From Pseudomonadota bacterium (GTDB taxonomy: Bacteria > Pseudomonadota > Gammaproteobacteria > UBA11654), in contig JAPOHS010000003.1 in assembly GCA_029979325.1 (NCBI GenBank), positions 1 through 36,718 of the forward strand: 36,718 nt of DNA, read 5' to 3'. The position numbers and the translations under genes are program-made. This document shows positions 15,763 to 24,168 of this stretch, piece by piece (positions within the stretch are counted from its first letter, which is position 1; each line of letters opens with the position of its first letter). The notes beneath the pieces were generated by a model. That model worked only from the letters and a program-made list of their open reading frames with translations. It did not search any database and was not told where the DNA came from.

Positions 15763-16641
15763 ATGCAATCTACAGAATTAAAAAATCTCGAACTCGTAGC
15801 CAGAGGCAAGGTCAGAGACATTTACGCGGTGGATTCTGACCACTTACTCATCGTGACCACAGACAGAATGTCTGCCTTTGATGTGGTTCTTCCAAATCCA
15901 ATACCAGGCAAAGGCGAAGTCCTGACTCAGCTTTCTGAGTTTTGGTTTGAAAAGACACAATCCATTGTAAAAAATCATATGACTGATGATCTCGAGCTTA
16001 TTGATCTTCTCGATAGCCCTGATCAACTGGAATATTTCTCAAAGAGAAGCATGATTGTAAAACGGTTAAATCCACTTCCAATTGAAGCCGTTGTGAGAGG
16101 ATACCTCATCGGTTCAGGATGGAAGGACTATCAAGCAACTGGTTCTGTGTGTGGAATTGAATTGGAAGAAGGGCTGCAAATGGCGCAAAAATTACCAGAA
16201 CCGATTTATACACCTGCAACAAAAGCTGAAGTAGGCGAACACGATGAAAACATTTCATATGAACAAACTATCGATCTCATCGGTGATGATTTAGCAAGCA
16301 GAGTGAAACAAATCGCAATTGATATCTATAACTTTGGTGTGGATCATGCCAGAGAAAGAGGGATTATTATTGCTGATACCAAGTTTGAATTTGGTCTGGA
16401 TAGCGATGGTGAGCTCTACCTCATTGATGAAGTTCTGACACCGGATTCATCTAGATTTTGGGCTGTAGAGAACTATCAACTGGGATCCAGTCCGCCAAGT
16501 TTTGATAAGCAGTATCTCAGAGACTATCTAGAAACTCTTGATTGGGATAAAACAGCCCCCGGGCCTGAACTGCCTGAAGATGTGATTCGAAATACAACTG
16601 AAAAGTACAACAACGCATTATTGACCATTTCTGGCGGTTAA
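15763..16641 (+). CDS. purC: SAICAR synthase (phosphoribosylaminoimidazole-succinocarboxamide synthase)
   Basis: This is a 292-residue enzyme of de novo purine synthesis that joins aspartate to CAIR using ATP. Recognised segments are the ATP-binding start ARGKVRDIYAVDSDHLLIVT (13-32), DRMSAFDVVLP, PIEAVVRGYLIGSGW (about 107-121) and the metal-site DEVLTPDSSRFW (about 223-234). It is the longer Ade1-like form rather than the ~237-residue E. coli form. It is transcribed alone and converges with the repeat-protein gene, 8 nt apart. purE, the preceding pathway step, lies about 3 kb away as another single gene. Confidence 0.95.
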   Translation: MQSTELKNLELVARGKVRDIYAVDSDHLLIVTTDRMSAFDVVLPNPIPGKGEVLTQLSEFWFEKTQSIVKNHMTDDLELIDLLDSPDQLEYFSKRSMIVKRLNPLPIEAVVRGYLIGSGWKDYQATGSVCGIELEEGLQMAQKLPEPIYTPATKAEVGEHDENISYEQTIDLIGDDLASRVKQIAIDIYNFGVDHARERGIIIADTKFEFGLDSDGELYLIDEVLTPDSSRFWAVENYQLGSSPPSFDKQYLRDYLETLDWDKTAPGPELPEDVIRNTTEKYNNALLTISGG

Positions 16642-16649
16642 TGCTTTTA

Positions 16650-17057
16650 CTAGCTCCCTTTAAAAACAATCATTTGTAACTTTCTTTTATCTGTTTGATT
16701 AACAGAGTGATTAAAATTCAATACGGATTTCGCTAGATTTTTAATTGCGCCTGAAGATTCCTCATTTGCAACAATATTCTCTAAGGCCTCTCTATCGCTT
16801 TCACTAACTATGTGTTGAATATTCATGATCGCCATAGAAATGGCTTTTTCAGAATCAGTGGAGTGCTCATTCTCAACGATATCTGATAATGCTTGTTTGT
16901 CTTGATCATTAGGTAAATGATTCATTTCAAGCAAAATCTCTGCGATGGCTTTGATGTGGATATTCTTGCCATGATCACTGTGTGCAACGAGCTCATTATT
17001 CAAACCGATACCAACAATTATCATGATGCATATCTGTATTATTCTTCTAATTTTCAT
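16650..17057 (-). CDS. Secreted protein with three 35-residue repeats, unknown function
   Basis: This is a 135-residue protein I do not recognise. Residues 1-25 form a signal peptide (cleavage about LVA-HSDHG). The rest is almost wholly a tandem repeat: unit 1 at 37-71, unit 2 at 72-106, unit 3 at 107-135 (short). Each unit looks like two short helices with a fixed His (H47, H82, H117) and Asp followed by Lys/Arg (D53, D88, D123), all spaced exactly 35 apart. The mature N-terminus is also His-rich (H26, H29, H34). The gene follows the AztD-like propeller gene by 20 nt and is the last of the pmbA operon. Metal binding is a possibility suggested by the histidines and the neighbour; nothing in the sequence proves it. 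Confidence 0.75.
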   Translation of the reverse strand: MKIRRIIQICIMIIVGIGLNNELVAHSDHGKNIHIKAIAEILLEMNHLPNDQDKQALSDIVENEHSTDSEKAISMAIMNIQHIVSESDREALENIVANEESSGAIKNLAKSVLNFNHSVNQTDKRKLQMIVFKGS

Positions 17058-17077
17058 TTGTTTACGACCTTTCTTAT

Positions 17078-18301
17078 TTAATTCAATTCATCCTTGGATA
17101 GGAGAACCATTCTTGTTGGGAATCCGCCAGTATCGATGTATCTTTTGACCTCACCGGCTTCTAAATCTATTACAGCCACTCTCCCTTCATGAGTGAGTGA
17201 GACATAGGCAATGCCATTGTGTGAAACGATATCAGGCAGAATTGCTTTACCCACGTCTTCATTCCATTGACCTTCAAAAGTATCAGAGAGTTTAATGTTT
17301 CTTATAAATGAGCCATCATATCCATCATGAAGACTCAATGAGCCTTCTCTGGTTAAAATCATCAGATACTTACCATCTTTTGTAACTTGCTGCCTTATGG
17401 ATGGTTCAACCTTAAGTATCTGAAATTGATATTCTTCATTTGATGCATCAAGCCTGTAAAGCTGGGGGATGATTCCTTCTGTATAGCACCACCTAACTCG
17501 GTCCCTGCCCTCTAAAAATGCAGCACAAGATCGGCCTGAATCAGGATAGACAATTCGACTGACCTCTTTTGCTCTTTCTTTTCCTCTGGTTCCAACTACA
17601 ACCACTTCTCTCATGCATGAAAAGAATAATCTGCCAGTATCATGATCCCTTCCCATTCCATGAAGACGCGGACAGTTATTAATCCTTCCATATTCTTCGC
17701 CTGTGTCTTTATCAAGTATTTGAACAAAGCCCCCAAATAAATGTCCAATGTATAAAAACTTTTCTCCCTCCTGGTAGTGATAATGATCCGGAGATGCAAG
17801 ATTATACGTTTTTGTTTTTAGATCAGAAAACCCATCAAAAGTATCGGTCTCAAAAACAACTATCTCTCCATTGCCTTCGGTGAGCACAGCATTAAAACCA
17901 TTAACAGTTGCCATAACATGACCGCCATTATTTCTTCCGCCACCAGGAGTATCCATTGGTAGAGTGCGAAGAACAAATGGCTGTCTAAAATTCTGGCTCA
18001 AATTGTCATAACCTGTGTCGATGATACTGACTAAGTCTTGATCGGTATCCCTCCCTCTCATTGCAAAGATATAATTATTCTTTCCTCCAATCTGGAGAGT
18101 CATGATTGAGGGGGGCGTTGAAACACGATTAATAATCTCACCGCTTGGGAAATCTATTGTAACGAGTGTGCTGTCTAGATTATCTGCAACAAAAAGTCTA
18201 AGCTCAGCCTCTTTTAATATGGAAACCCTTGTTACACCGCCATGGCCATAGATATTTGCTGAAAAAAAGATCAGTAAGAAAAGAAAATTTATTGGTCTCA
18301 A
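17078..18301 (-). CDS. Secreted beta-propeller protein, AztD-like
   Basis: This is a 407-residue protein with a signal peptide (1-19, ending NIYG-HGG). It is otherwise built of beta-propeller blades ending with GRVAVIDLEAGEVKRYIDTGGFPTRMV. From memory it resembles AztD, the periplasmic zinc metallochaperone of some alphaproteobacteria: LFVADN...TLVTIDF near the start, a PDHYHY segment (172-177), and CPRLHG...C (C210, H214, C229) mid-protein. Two further cysteines are C259 and C272. A YncE-like propeller is the alternative. The start codon is TTG (18299-18301): AGGAG lies 10 nt upstream and no later ATG preserves the signal peptide. It follows pmbA by 5 nt and precedes the repeat-protein gene. 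No zinc ABC transporter is nearby, so a metal role is inference. Confidence 0.7.
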   Translation of the reverse strand: MRPINFLFLLIFFSANIYGHGGVTRVSILKEAELRLFVADNLDSTLVTIDFPSGEIINRVSTPPSIMTLQIGGKNNYIFAMRGRDTDQDLVSIIDTGYDNLSQNFRQPFVLRTLPMDTPGGGRNNGGHVMATVNGFNAVLTEGNGEIVVFETDTFDGFSDLKTKTYNLASPDHYHYQEGEKFLYIGHLFGGFVQILDKDTGEEYGRINNCPRLHGMGRDHDTGRLFFSCMREVVVVGTRGKERAKEVSRIVYPDSGRSCAAFLEGRDRVRWCYTEGIIPQLYRLDASNEEYQFQILKVEPSIRQQVTKDGKYLMILTREGSLSLHDGYDGSFIRNIKLSDTFEGQWNEDVGKAILPDIVSHNGIAYVSLTHEGRVAVIDLEAGEVKRYIDTGGFPTRMVLLSKDELN

Positions 18302-18306
18302 ATTGA

Positions 18307-19629
18307 TTAGGCTCCTGCAATCATTAAGTCATCTACTAATACTGTACCAGAAAATATGGAGCCATTATTTTCTGGATCATTTCCAATCTTTTGTATCTGA
18401 TTAAATATCTGAGTTAAGTTTCCAGCCACAGTGACTTCATTCACTGGATAGGCGATCTCGCCATTTTCAATCCAAAAACCATTCGCTCCTCTTGAATAAT
18501 CTCCATTGACGATATTGACGCCTGACCCAATCAGTCCTGTTACAAGGAAGCCTGATTGAATATCTTTGATCATTTGATCAAGATCCTCATCGATAGAACT
18601 CTGAACAATTATATTGTGATGCCCTCCAGCATTGGCGGTGGTCTCTAAGCCAAGCCTCCTGGCTGAATAACTCGATAACAAATAACCACGAAGAACACCA
18701 TCTTCTATCAATTCTCTTGGCTTTGTTTGAACGCCTTCAGAATCAAAATAGGTACTCGAGAAACCTCTCTTCAGGTGGGGGTTCTCTAATATCTGAACAA
18801 AACTTGGAAATATTCTTTGATCAATTTTATCCAACAAAAAGGAAGATTTTCTATATAAGCTGGTCCCATTGATTGCGCTCAGCATATGGCTGAATAGACT
18901 CTTAGAAATCCTTGGTGAGAATAAAACAGGTGCCTTCTGTGTTTTTATCTTTCTAGAGCCCAAATTGCTTACAGCTCTCTCACCTGCTGATCTCCCAATC
19001 AACAGATGATCATCAAGGTCATCCAAACATCTGCTAGATGAGTAGTTGTAATCCATTTCCATTTGGCCATCTTTGCCTGCAATGGCTACACAACTCACAT
19101 TGTGACCAGTTGAATTGGTTTCACCGATAAATCCATGTGAATTGAGATACATATATTCATTTTCATAAGAGCCCACGGTGGCACCTTCAGAATTAACCAC
19201 TAAGTCATTGGCACCAAATGCTGCTGCTTCACACTCTAGAGCCATTGTTTGAGCGCGATCTATTGTAAAATCTGATGGTTGGTACAATTCCAAATCCTCA
19301 ATTTCAGTTGCCATCAAATGCTTTTCAGCAAGTCCATTGCACTCATCTTTTGCAGTTAATCGAGACAGGCTGATTGCTTTTTCGATCGTCATTTTAATTT
19401 GTTCTTCTGAAAAATCATTGGTGCTCGCGCTACCAATGGCTTTTCCAATGTATACAGAAATTGAGAAGTTTTGATCATTGTATTGTTCAACGAGATCTAT
19501 GATCTGATTTTGCGATACCACGGAGAATCCATTTCCAATAGATAGCTTAATTGAGGCCTCTTCTGCACCATTTTTCATGGCGTATTCGAGTGCATTGGAT
19601 GCGATGTCTATATGTTGCATATGGCTCAT
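18307..19629 (-). CDS. pmbA: TldE/PmbA, metalloprotease partner subunit
   Basis: This is a 440-residue PmbA (TldE), which pairs with TldD to form a heterodimeric protease. In E. coli the pair matures microcin B17 and degrades CcdA. This subunit lacks the HExxxH motif, as expected for PmbA. Typical segments are SVYIGKAIGSASTNDFSEE (about 53-71), SCVAIAGKDGQMEMDY and the C-terminal GSGVNIVNGDYSRGANGFWIENGEIAYPV. It is the first gene of an operon with the two secreted proteins downstream. Its partner tldD is about 0.5 kb upstream on the same strand, separated by oppositely oriented purE. Confidence 0.94.
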   Translation of the reverse strand: MSHMQHIDIASNALEYAMKNGAEEASIKLSIGNGFSVVSQNQIIDLVEQYNDQNFSISVYIGKAIGSASTNDFSEEQIKMTIEKAISLSRLTAKDECNGLAEKHLMATEIEDLELYQPSDFTIDRAQTMALECEAAAFGANDLVVNSEGATVGSYENEYMYLNSHGFIGETNSTGHNVSCVAIAGKDGQMEMDYNYSSSRCLDDLDDHLLIGRSAGERAVSNLGSRKIKTQKAPVLFSPRISKSLFSHMLSAINGTSLYRKSSFLLDKIDQRIFPSFVQILENPHLKRGFSSTYFDSEGVQTKPRELIEDGVLRGYLLSSYSARRLGLETTANAGGHHNIIVQSSIDEDLDQMIKDIQSGFLVTGLIGSGVNIVNGDYSRGANGFWIENGEIAYPVNEVTVAGNLTQIFNQIQKIGNDPENNGSIFSGTVLVDDLMIAGA

Positions 19630-19700
19630 TTTTAAAACAAATTTAATGTGCTATTCTACCCTACCTAAACCTTACTAAAAAAATTTTCTGGAGTTTCAAT

Positions 19701-20183
19701 ATGAGCATAGATGTAGCAATAGTCATGGGATCAGCATCCGATTGGGATGTCATGTCAAATGCACAAAAAATGTTAGATCAATTTGGAGTCAAAGCTGAGA
19801 GCAGAGTCTTATCGGCTCACAGAACACCGAAAGAGCTCGAGGAATTCATAAGAGAATGTGAGGACCAGAAAGTAAAGGCATTTATAGCGGGTGCTGGACT
19901 ATCCGCAGCGCTACCTGGAGTGGTGGCAGCGTTAACCACAACGCCTGTAATTGGAGTGCCTCTAAATGCCGGAAGCCTTGATGGAATGGATGCACTGATG
20001 TCAATTGTTCAAATGCCCCCTGGAATTCCAGTTGGAACAGTTGCGATTGGTAAGCCAGGAGCAATTAATGCGGCACTCTATGCTGTGGCTATGATGGCTG
20101 TATATGACGATGATTTGTCTGACAAATTAAAAAATTATCGAAAAGAGCAAGCTGAAAAAGTTTTAGCTGCAGATCTTAGCTAA
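19701..20183 (+). CDS. purE: N5-carboxyaminoimidazole ribonucleotide mutase
   Basis: This is a 160-residue class I PurE that converts N5-CAIR to CAIR in purine synthesis. Conserved parts are MGSASDWDVM (9-18), the substrate-site SAHRTPKELEEF (39-50), the GAGLSAALPGVVAALT loop (about 64-79) and GVPLNAGSLDGMDALMSIVQMP. GGAG lies about 7 nt before the ATG. It is flanked on both sides by the two halves of the TldD/PmbA system on the other strand. Its stop lies 1 nt from the end of convergent tldD. No purK follows directly. Confidence 0.96.
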   Translation: MSIDVAIVMGSASDWDVMSNAQKMLDQFGVKAESRVLSAHRTPKELEEFIRECEDQKVKAFIAGAGLSAALPGVVAALTTTPVIGVPLNAGSLDGMDALMSIVQMPPGIPVGTVAIGKPGAINAALYAVAMMAVYDDDLSDKLKNYRKEQAEKVLAADLS

Positions 20184-20184
20184 A

Positions 20185-21621
20185 TCAGGCTGTTCCACCA
20201 ACAGTAAGTTTTTCAATTCTCATTGTTGGCTGACCAACATTGACAGGTACAGTTTGCCCATCTTTTCCGCAACTGCCCACACCCGGATCCAATGCTAAAT
20301 CATTTCCTACCATTGAAACCTGGTGTAGAGCTGATGGACCATCGCCAATGAGCATTGCCCCTTTGACCGGTTTACCCAGTTTACCTTTTTCAATTACATA
20401 AGCCTCACTGGCAGAAAAAACAAACTTTCCAGAAGTGATATCGACCTGGCCACCGCCAAAATTTTTGGCATATAGGCCTTTATCAACTGACTCAATGATC
20501 TCTTGTTGGTCGTGTTCTCCAGCCAACATAAATGTATTGGTCATTCTCGGAATAGTCTGAGAAGAATATGATTCTCGCCTTCCATTCCCAGTCGATTTGG
20601 TATTCATTAATTTTGCATTTAAATTGTCTTGCATGTAATTACATAATTTACCGTTCTCAATTAGTACAGTTCTTTCTGTTGAGTTACCCTCATCATCAAC
20701 ATTTAATGACCCTCGAGCATCTGGAATTGTCCCGTCATCCACAATTGTGCAGATAGGTGATGCAACCATTTCTCCCATCAGTCCAGAAAATGCTGATGTT
20801 TTTTTGCGGTTGAAGTCCCCTTCTAATCCATGGCCAATGGCTTCATGGATCAAGACGCCAGGCCAACCAGAACCAAGTACGACTGTCATCTCGCCTGCAG
20901 GTGCTTCTTCAGCCTCCAAATTAATTAATGCCTGATCCACTGCTTCTTTGGCAAAGTTACTCAATTGATCATCGTCCAAAAACTCATAAGTCATTCTGCC
21001 TCCGCCTCCACTCGTTCCTCTCTCAAGTCGTCCATTGCTCTCTGCTATGACACTGAGACTCAACCTGACCATAGGCCTGACATCGCTGACAAGCTTGCCA
21101 TCTTGATTAATAATCAAAACATAACCATGGCCTCCAGCAAGCGAAGCAACAACTTCTGTAACTCGGGGGTCCAGAGATCTTACTTTTGTATCCAAGCGAT
21201 TCAATAAATCAATCTTACTTTGATCATCAAGCGATAAGATTGGGTTTTCTGAAGAATAATATGGCTGCTCATGATTTTTATTTAAGATAGGAAGTGTTGC
21301 ACTCTTTCCTGCCTTTGCAATACTTGATGCAGCCTTAGCGGCTGTCATTAATGATCGTTTATCAAAAGACTCTGAATATGCCAAACCTGTTTGCTCCCCG
21401 ATAATGGATCTGAATCCCACACCTTGCCTGCTTGAGTAGGATGATTTCTTGACTTGACCATCTTCTAAAGTCCATGATTCAGCCTCTGCGCTCTGAAAAT
21501 ATATATCACCCATTTTAATACCGCTGCAGACAACCTGGCCGAGCATACTTTGTATATCGGTATCATCGATCCCATAGGGATCGAGCAATGCTGATCTTAC
21601 AATTTCATCAACGTTTTGCAT
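20185..21621 (-). CDS. tldD: TldD metalloprotease catalytic subunit
   Basis: This is a 478-residue TldD that carries the zinc site of the TldD/PmbA protease. The motif HEAIGHGLEGD (H259, E260, H264) has the required HExxxH, and a distal Cys ligand is likely in the SCGKDGQTVPVNVGQP region near the C-terminus. Other recognised parts are VGFRSIIGEQTGLAY (about 68-82) and the GSLNVDDEGN loop. It ends the minus-strand run yhdP-like, nit, tldD (gaps 17 and 18 nt), an order familiar from gammaproteobacteria. It converges on purE with 1 nt between. Confidence 0.96.
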   Translation of the reverse strand: MQNVDEIVRSALLDPYGIDDTDIQSMLGQVVCSGIKMGDIYFQSAEAESWTLEDGQVKKSSYSSRQGVGFRSIIGEQTGLAYSESFDKRSLMTAAKAASSIAKAGKSATLPILNKNHEQPYYSSENPILSLDDQSKIDLLNRLDTKVRSLDPRVTEVVASLAGGHGYVLIINQDGKLVSDVRPMVRLSLSVIAESNGRLERGTSGGGGRMTYEFLDDDQLSNFAKEAVDQALINLEAEEAPAGEMTVVLGSGWPGVLIHEAIGHGLEGDFNRKKTSAFSGLMGEMVASPICTIVDDGTIPDARGSLNVDDEGNSTERTVLIENGKLCNYMQDNLNAKLMNTKSTGNGRRESYSSQTIPRMTNTFMLAGEHDQQEIIESVDKGLYAKNFGGGQVDITSGKFVFSASEAYVIEKGKLGKPVKGAMLIGDGPSALHQVSMVGNDLALDPGVGSCGKDGQTVPVNVGQPTMRIEKLTVGGTA

Positions 21622-21639
21622 TTGATTATATATTTCTCA

Positions 21640-22443
21640 TTACTTTAATTTTCGATGATCCAATGCTGGAAATTTTGTTCGAATTGATTTTAGACGCTCA
21701 GCATCAATTTCTGCAAGCACAAATCCTTCTCCATCTTTTTTAAGATCAATTATTTCACCCCATGGATCGATAATAACAGTATGCCCAAAAGTCTTTCTTG
21801 AGCCAAAATGTTCGCCCCATTGATTGGGAGCAACAATATAAGCCAGATTTTCAATTGCTCTTGATTGCAATAGTGTCATCCAGTGTGCTTCTCCCGTTTC
21901 TTTGGTGAATGCAGATGGAACACTGATCACTTCTGCATCTGAAAACTGTTGAGACCGATATAGTTCTGGGAATCTGAGGTCATAGCAAATTGACAGCCCA
22001 ATCTTGAACCAAGGAGTAGAGATAGATTTGGGCTCAACTCCAGCATTGAATGCTTCGGATTCATGGTACTTTTTTCCATTGACCTCAACATCAAAAAGAT
22101 GAACTTTGTCATAATGGCCCACAATCTTACCATCACTGCTGAATATGATTGAGCGTGAAAATGCTTTACCACTAACGGAGTCCTTGATTGGAATAGAGCC
22201 TGCGATGATCCAGATTTTATGCTCTCTCGCTATATTTGATATTTCGGTCTGAATGGGACCATTCTCCTCATCTTCCATAACTGAATTCAGCAGTTCTTTT
22301 GGATGTCCCATGAATGCAAAGTTTTCTGGCAAGAAACAAGCATCAGCACCTGAATCACTCGCTTCCGCCAATAGTGCCTTGGCTTTGATCAGGTTTGATT
22401 GGACCTCATCATTAGAGTTCATTTGGATCGCTGCGACTTTCAT
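21640..22443 (-). CDS. Carbon-nitrogen hydrolase (Nit1/YbeM-type amidase)
   Basis: This is a 267-residue nitrilase-superfamily amidase. The catalytic triad is complete: E40 (FLPENFAF), K113 (DKVHLFDVEV) and C153 (LSICYDLRFPE). The sequence pattern fits the Nit1 branch, whose known activity is hydrolysis of deaminated glutathione to alpha-ketoglutarate and Cys-Gly, a metabolite-repair step. Its place between yhdP and tldD is conserved in many gammaproteobacteria, supporting this branch. Cytoplasmic; no signal peptide. Confidence 0.9.
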   Translation of the reverse strand: MKVAAIQMNSNDEVQSNLIKAKALLAEASDSGADACFLPENFAFMGHPKELLNSVMEDEENGPIQTEISNIAREHKIWIIAGSIPIKDSVSGKAFSRSIIFSSDGKIVGHYDKVHLFDVEVNGKKYHESEAFNAGVEPKSISTPWFKIGLSICYDLRFPELYRSQQFSDAEVISVPSAFTKETGEAHWMTLLQSRAIENLAYIVAPNQWGEHFGSRKTFGHTVIIDPWGEIIDLKKDGEGFVLAEIDAERLKSIRTKFPALDHRKLK

Positions 22444-22460
22444 TTCAATAATATATTAAA

Positions 22461-23639
22461 TTAATCAGATTCACCTGGAAGAAATTGATCACAATTATTT
22501 ATCAATGTCCGATCAATCTCATCTCTTTCTATGGCTGTAACTTCTGGCTTTTTCCATTCACCTGAGATATCAAAGTAACTCAATGTATCCTCATCTGGTC
22601 TGCTCAATATCTTCGACAATATGAACATTGATGCAGCAGCAGCAGGGCCAGCTAAAACCGCAGCTCCACCAGTCAAAATATCAGATACATCAGGATCGAT
22701 GATCATGGTTTGATCATAGGTTCTGTTCTCAAGATCTGATGTACCAATCATTAACACATCTACTGTCTTTGTATTCAATGCAAGATTACAAGTAAATGCT
22801 GTCCTGTCTCGAAGCAATACTTCCCCCTTGATATAGTCAAAAACCAGTCCTTCGTCCAGAACATCTTCAAAATTTAGCAAGAAACGTTTTGGCAATTGAG
22901 AAAAGCTGAAGATGGATAATGCCTTTCCAGGCACAGATTCCTTGGTATTAATAACACCGTCCATAATTAAAAGATCTATATTTCCGTCAGCAAATAATAC
23001 CTCTTGTTTTCTTGGAACCTCATCCCATTTAAGATTTAAATTAAATGAAGCATCATCACTCTCAATAATATCACTGAGGCCAACTGTTGCTTGCAGATGC
23101 TCTATATCAATTGCTTTTGCAGAAATAGACTTCAACTCCAATGAAGGCCGCTTGAATCCCTCCCTCTTAGGAAGCCTGAATTGAGTGATCGGAACATTGT
23201 TAATCATGTAGCCATTGTCATTGTTATGACTGAATAGAATGTCACTGCCATTGATGATGATTGCTGTGATGGCCGGTATTTGATTAAGGATTGATTTAAT
23301 GGGATCAATTTCGACATTGAGTTCATCAATGTAAATGGGCGATGGGTCATTGGTCTGTGCCATCTCTACATCCCTAAAAGAAAATTGAATCTTAATATCT
23401 TCAATTGAATGTGTTGTATAAGAAACAAATAAGCTTTGATAGTCAAATTCAAGCGATAGACGGTTTTCAATTATGTCATCTATCTCGAATCTGTTTTCAT
23501 AAACCAAATCATTCAATTCATCTTCAATTTCAGCTTTGCCAAAGGATAAGGCAAAAATTGTTACCCCAAGCGCAAGAATTGAAACAATGATTGCTGAAAA
23601 TGCAACCTTGATTAAAATTGAAATTATGGATTTGATCAT
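22461..23639 (-). CDS. Miniature YhdP-like AsmA-family protein
   Basis: This is a 392-residue inner-membrane-anchored protein: one N-terminal membrane segment (about 9-31), then a periplasmic beta-rich domain. Residues about 241-371 match the C-terminal end of YhdP as I recall it: SQLPKRFLLNFEDVLDEGLV, then the GGAAVLAGPAAAASMFILSK stretch and YFDISGEWKKPEV. YhdP, TamB and YdbH are long (>800 residues) grooves thought to carry phospholipid to the outer membrane. This protein has the start and end but lacks most of the middle. Its position before nit and tldD is exactly that of yhdP, so it is most likely a shrunken ortholog. The reading frame is intact, so it is not a pseudogene. Function at this length is uncertain. 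Confidence 0.72.
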   Translation of the reverse strand: MIKSIISILIKVAFSAIIVSILALGVTIFALSFGKAEIEDELNDLVYENRFEIDDIIENRLSLEFDYQSLFVSYTTHSIEDIKIQFSFRDVEMAQTNDPSPIYIDELNVEIDPIKSILNQIPAITAIIINGSDILFSHNNDNGYMINNVPITQFRLPKREGFKRPSLELKSISAKAIDIEHLQATVGLSDIIESDDASFNLNLKWDEVPRKQEVLFADGNIDLLIMDGVINTKESVPGKALSIFSFSQLPKRFLLNFEDVLDEGLVFDYIKGEVLLRDRTAFTCNLALNTKTVDVLMIGTSDLENRTYDQTMIIDPDVSDILTGGAAVLAGPAAAASMFILSKILSRPDEDTLSYFDISGEWKKPEVTAIERDEIDRTLINNCDQFLPGESD

Positions 23640-23667
23640 TGCTCTTGGTTAATAAGTATGTAGTGAA

Positions 23668-23673
23668 ATTATA
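23668..23673 (-). promoter_or_regulatory. Consensus -10 for the yhdP-like/nit/tldD operon
   Basis: A perfect TATAAT on the minus strand lies in the 61-nt gap after rlmH, 28 nt before the yhdP-like ATG. A matching -35 is not clear at 16-18 nt spacing. The gap and the consensus -10 suggest the operon starts here rather than reading through from rlmH. Confidence 0.45.
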
Positions 23674-23700
23674 CTCAGCAATTATGAAAAGAACATGAAC

Positions 23701-24168
23701 TCATGGGCGATGATAAGGTTGGTTATCAATAATAGACCATGCTCTATAGAGTTGTTCTGCCAAGATCAAGGGGACCATACTGTGGGCATAAGTTAGGCTT
23801 GATAAAGAAAGAGAAACGTTTCCTCTTTCTTTCAGTGATTTCGCTAAGCCATCAGGTCCACCAATGACAAACACAGGCTGAATGCCCTCATCCATCCATT
23901 TCTTGAACCATTTTGAGAATTGCATTGTATCTATCTGCTTACCCTTTTCATCCATCGCTATGACAAAATCTGAAGCATCTACCTGGCTAAGAATTTTGCT
24001 GCACTCTTCTTCAAGATATTGATGAACCACTTTCTGTTTTGATCGCTTAGAGATGGGTAACTCTATCTGCTCGACCTTCATAAAGGGTGGCAACATCTTG
24101 AGATATCGATCAATTTCATTTTTGAATTGATTTTTCTTACTTGTGACAGTGATGATTTTAATTTTCAT
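23701..24168 (-). CDS. rlmH: 23S rRNA (pseudouridine1915-N3)-methyltransferase
   Basis: This is a 155-residue SPOUT methyltransferase that methylates pseudouridine 1915 in helix 69 of 23S rRNA. The family knot motifs are present: FVIGGPDGL (about 99-107), then LSSLTYAHSMVPLILAEQLYRAW and the ending QPYHRP. The start is placed at 24168 (MKIKIITV), which matches the family N-terminus and length (155 in E. coli). Codons further upstream would lie deep inside rsfS. The two genes overlap by 11 nt. The partner rsfS-rlmH pair is conserved widely. Confidence 0.95.
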   Translation of the reverse strand: MKIKIITVTSKKNQFKNEIDRYLKMLPPFMKVEQIELPISKRSKQKVVHQYLEEECSKILSQVDASDFVIAMDEKGKQIDTMQFSKWFKKWMDEGIQPVFVIGGPDGLAKSLKERGNVSLSLSSLTYAHSMVPLILAEQLYRAWSIIDNQPYHRP

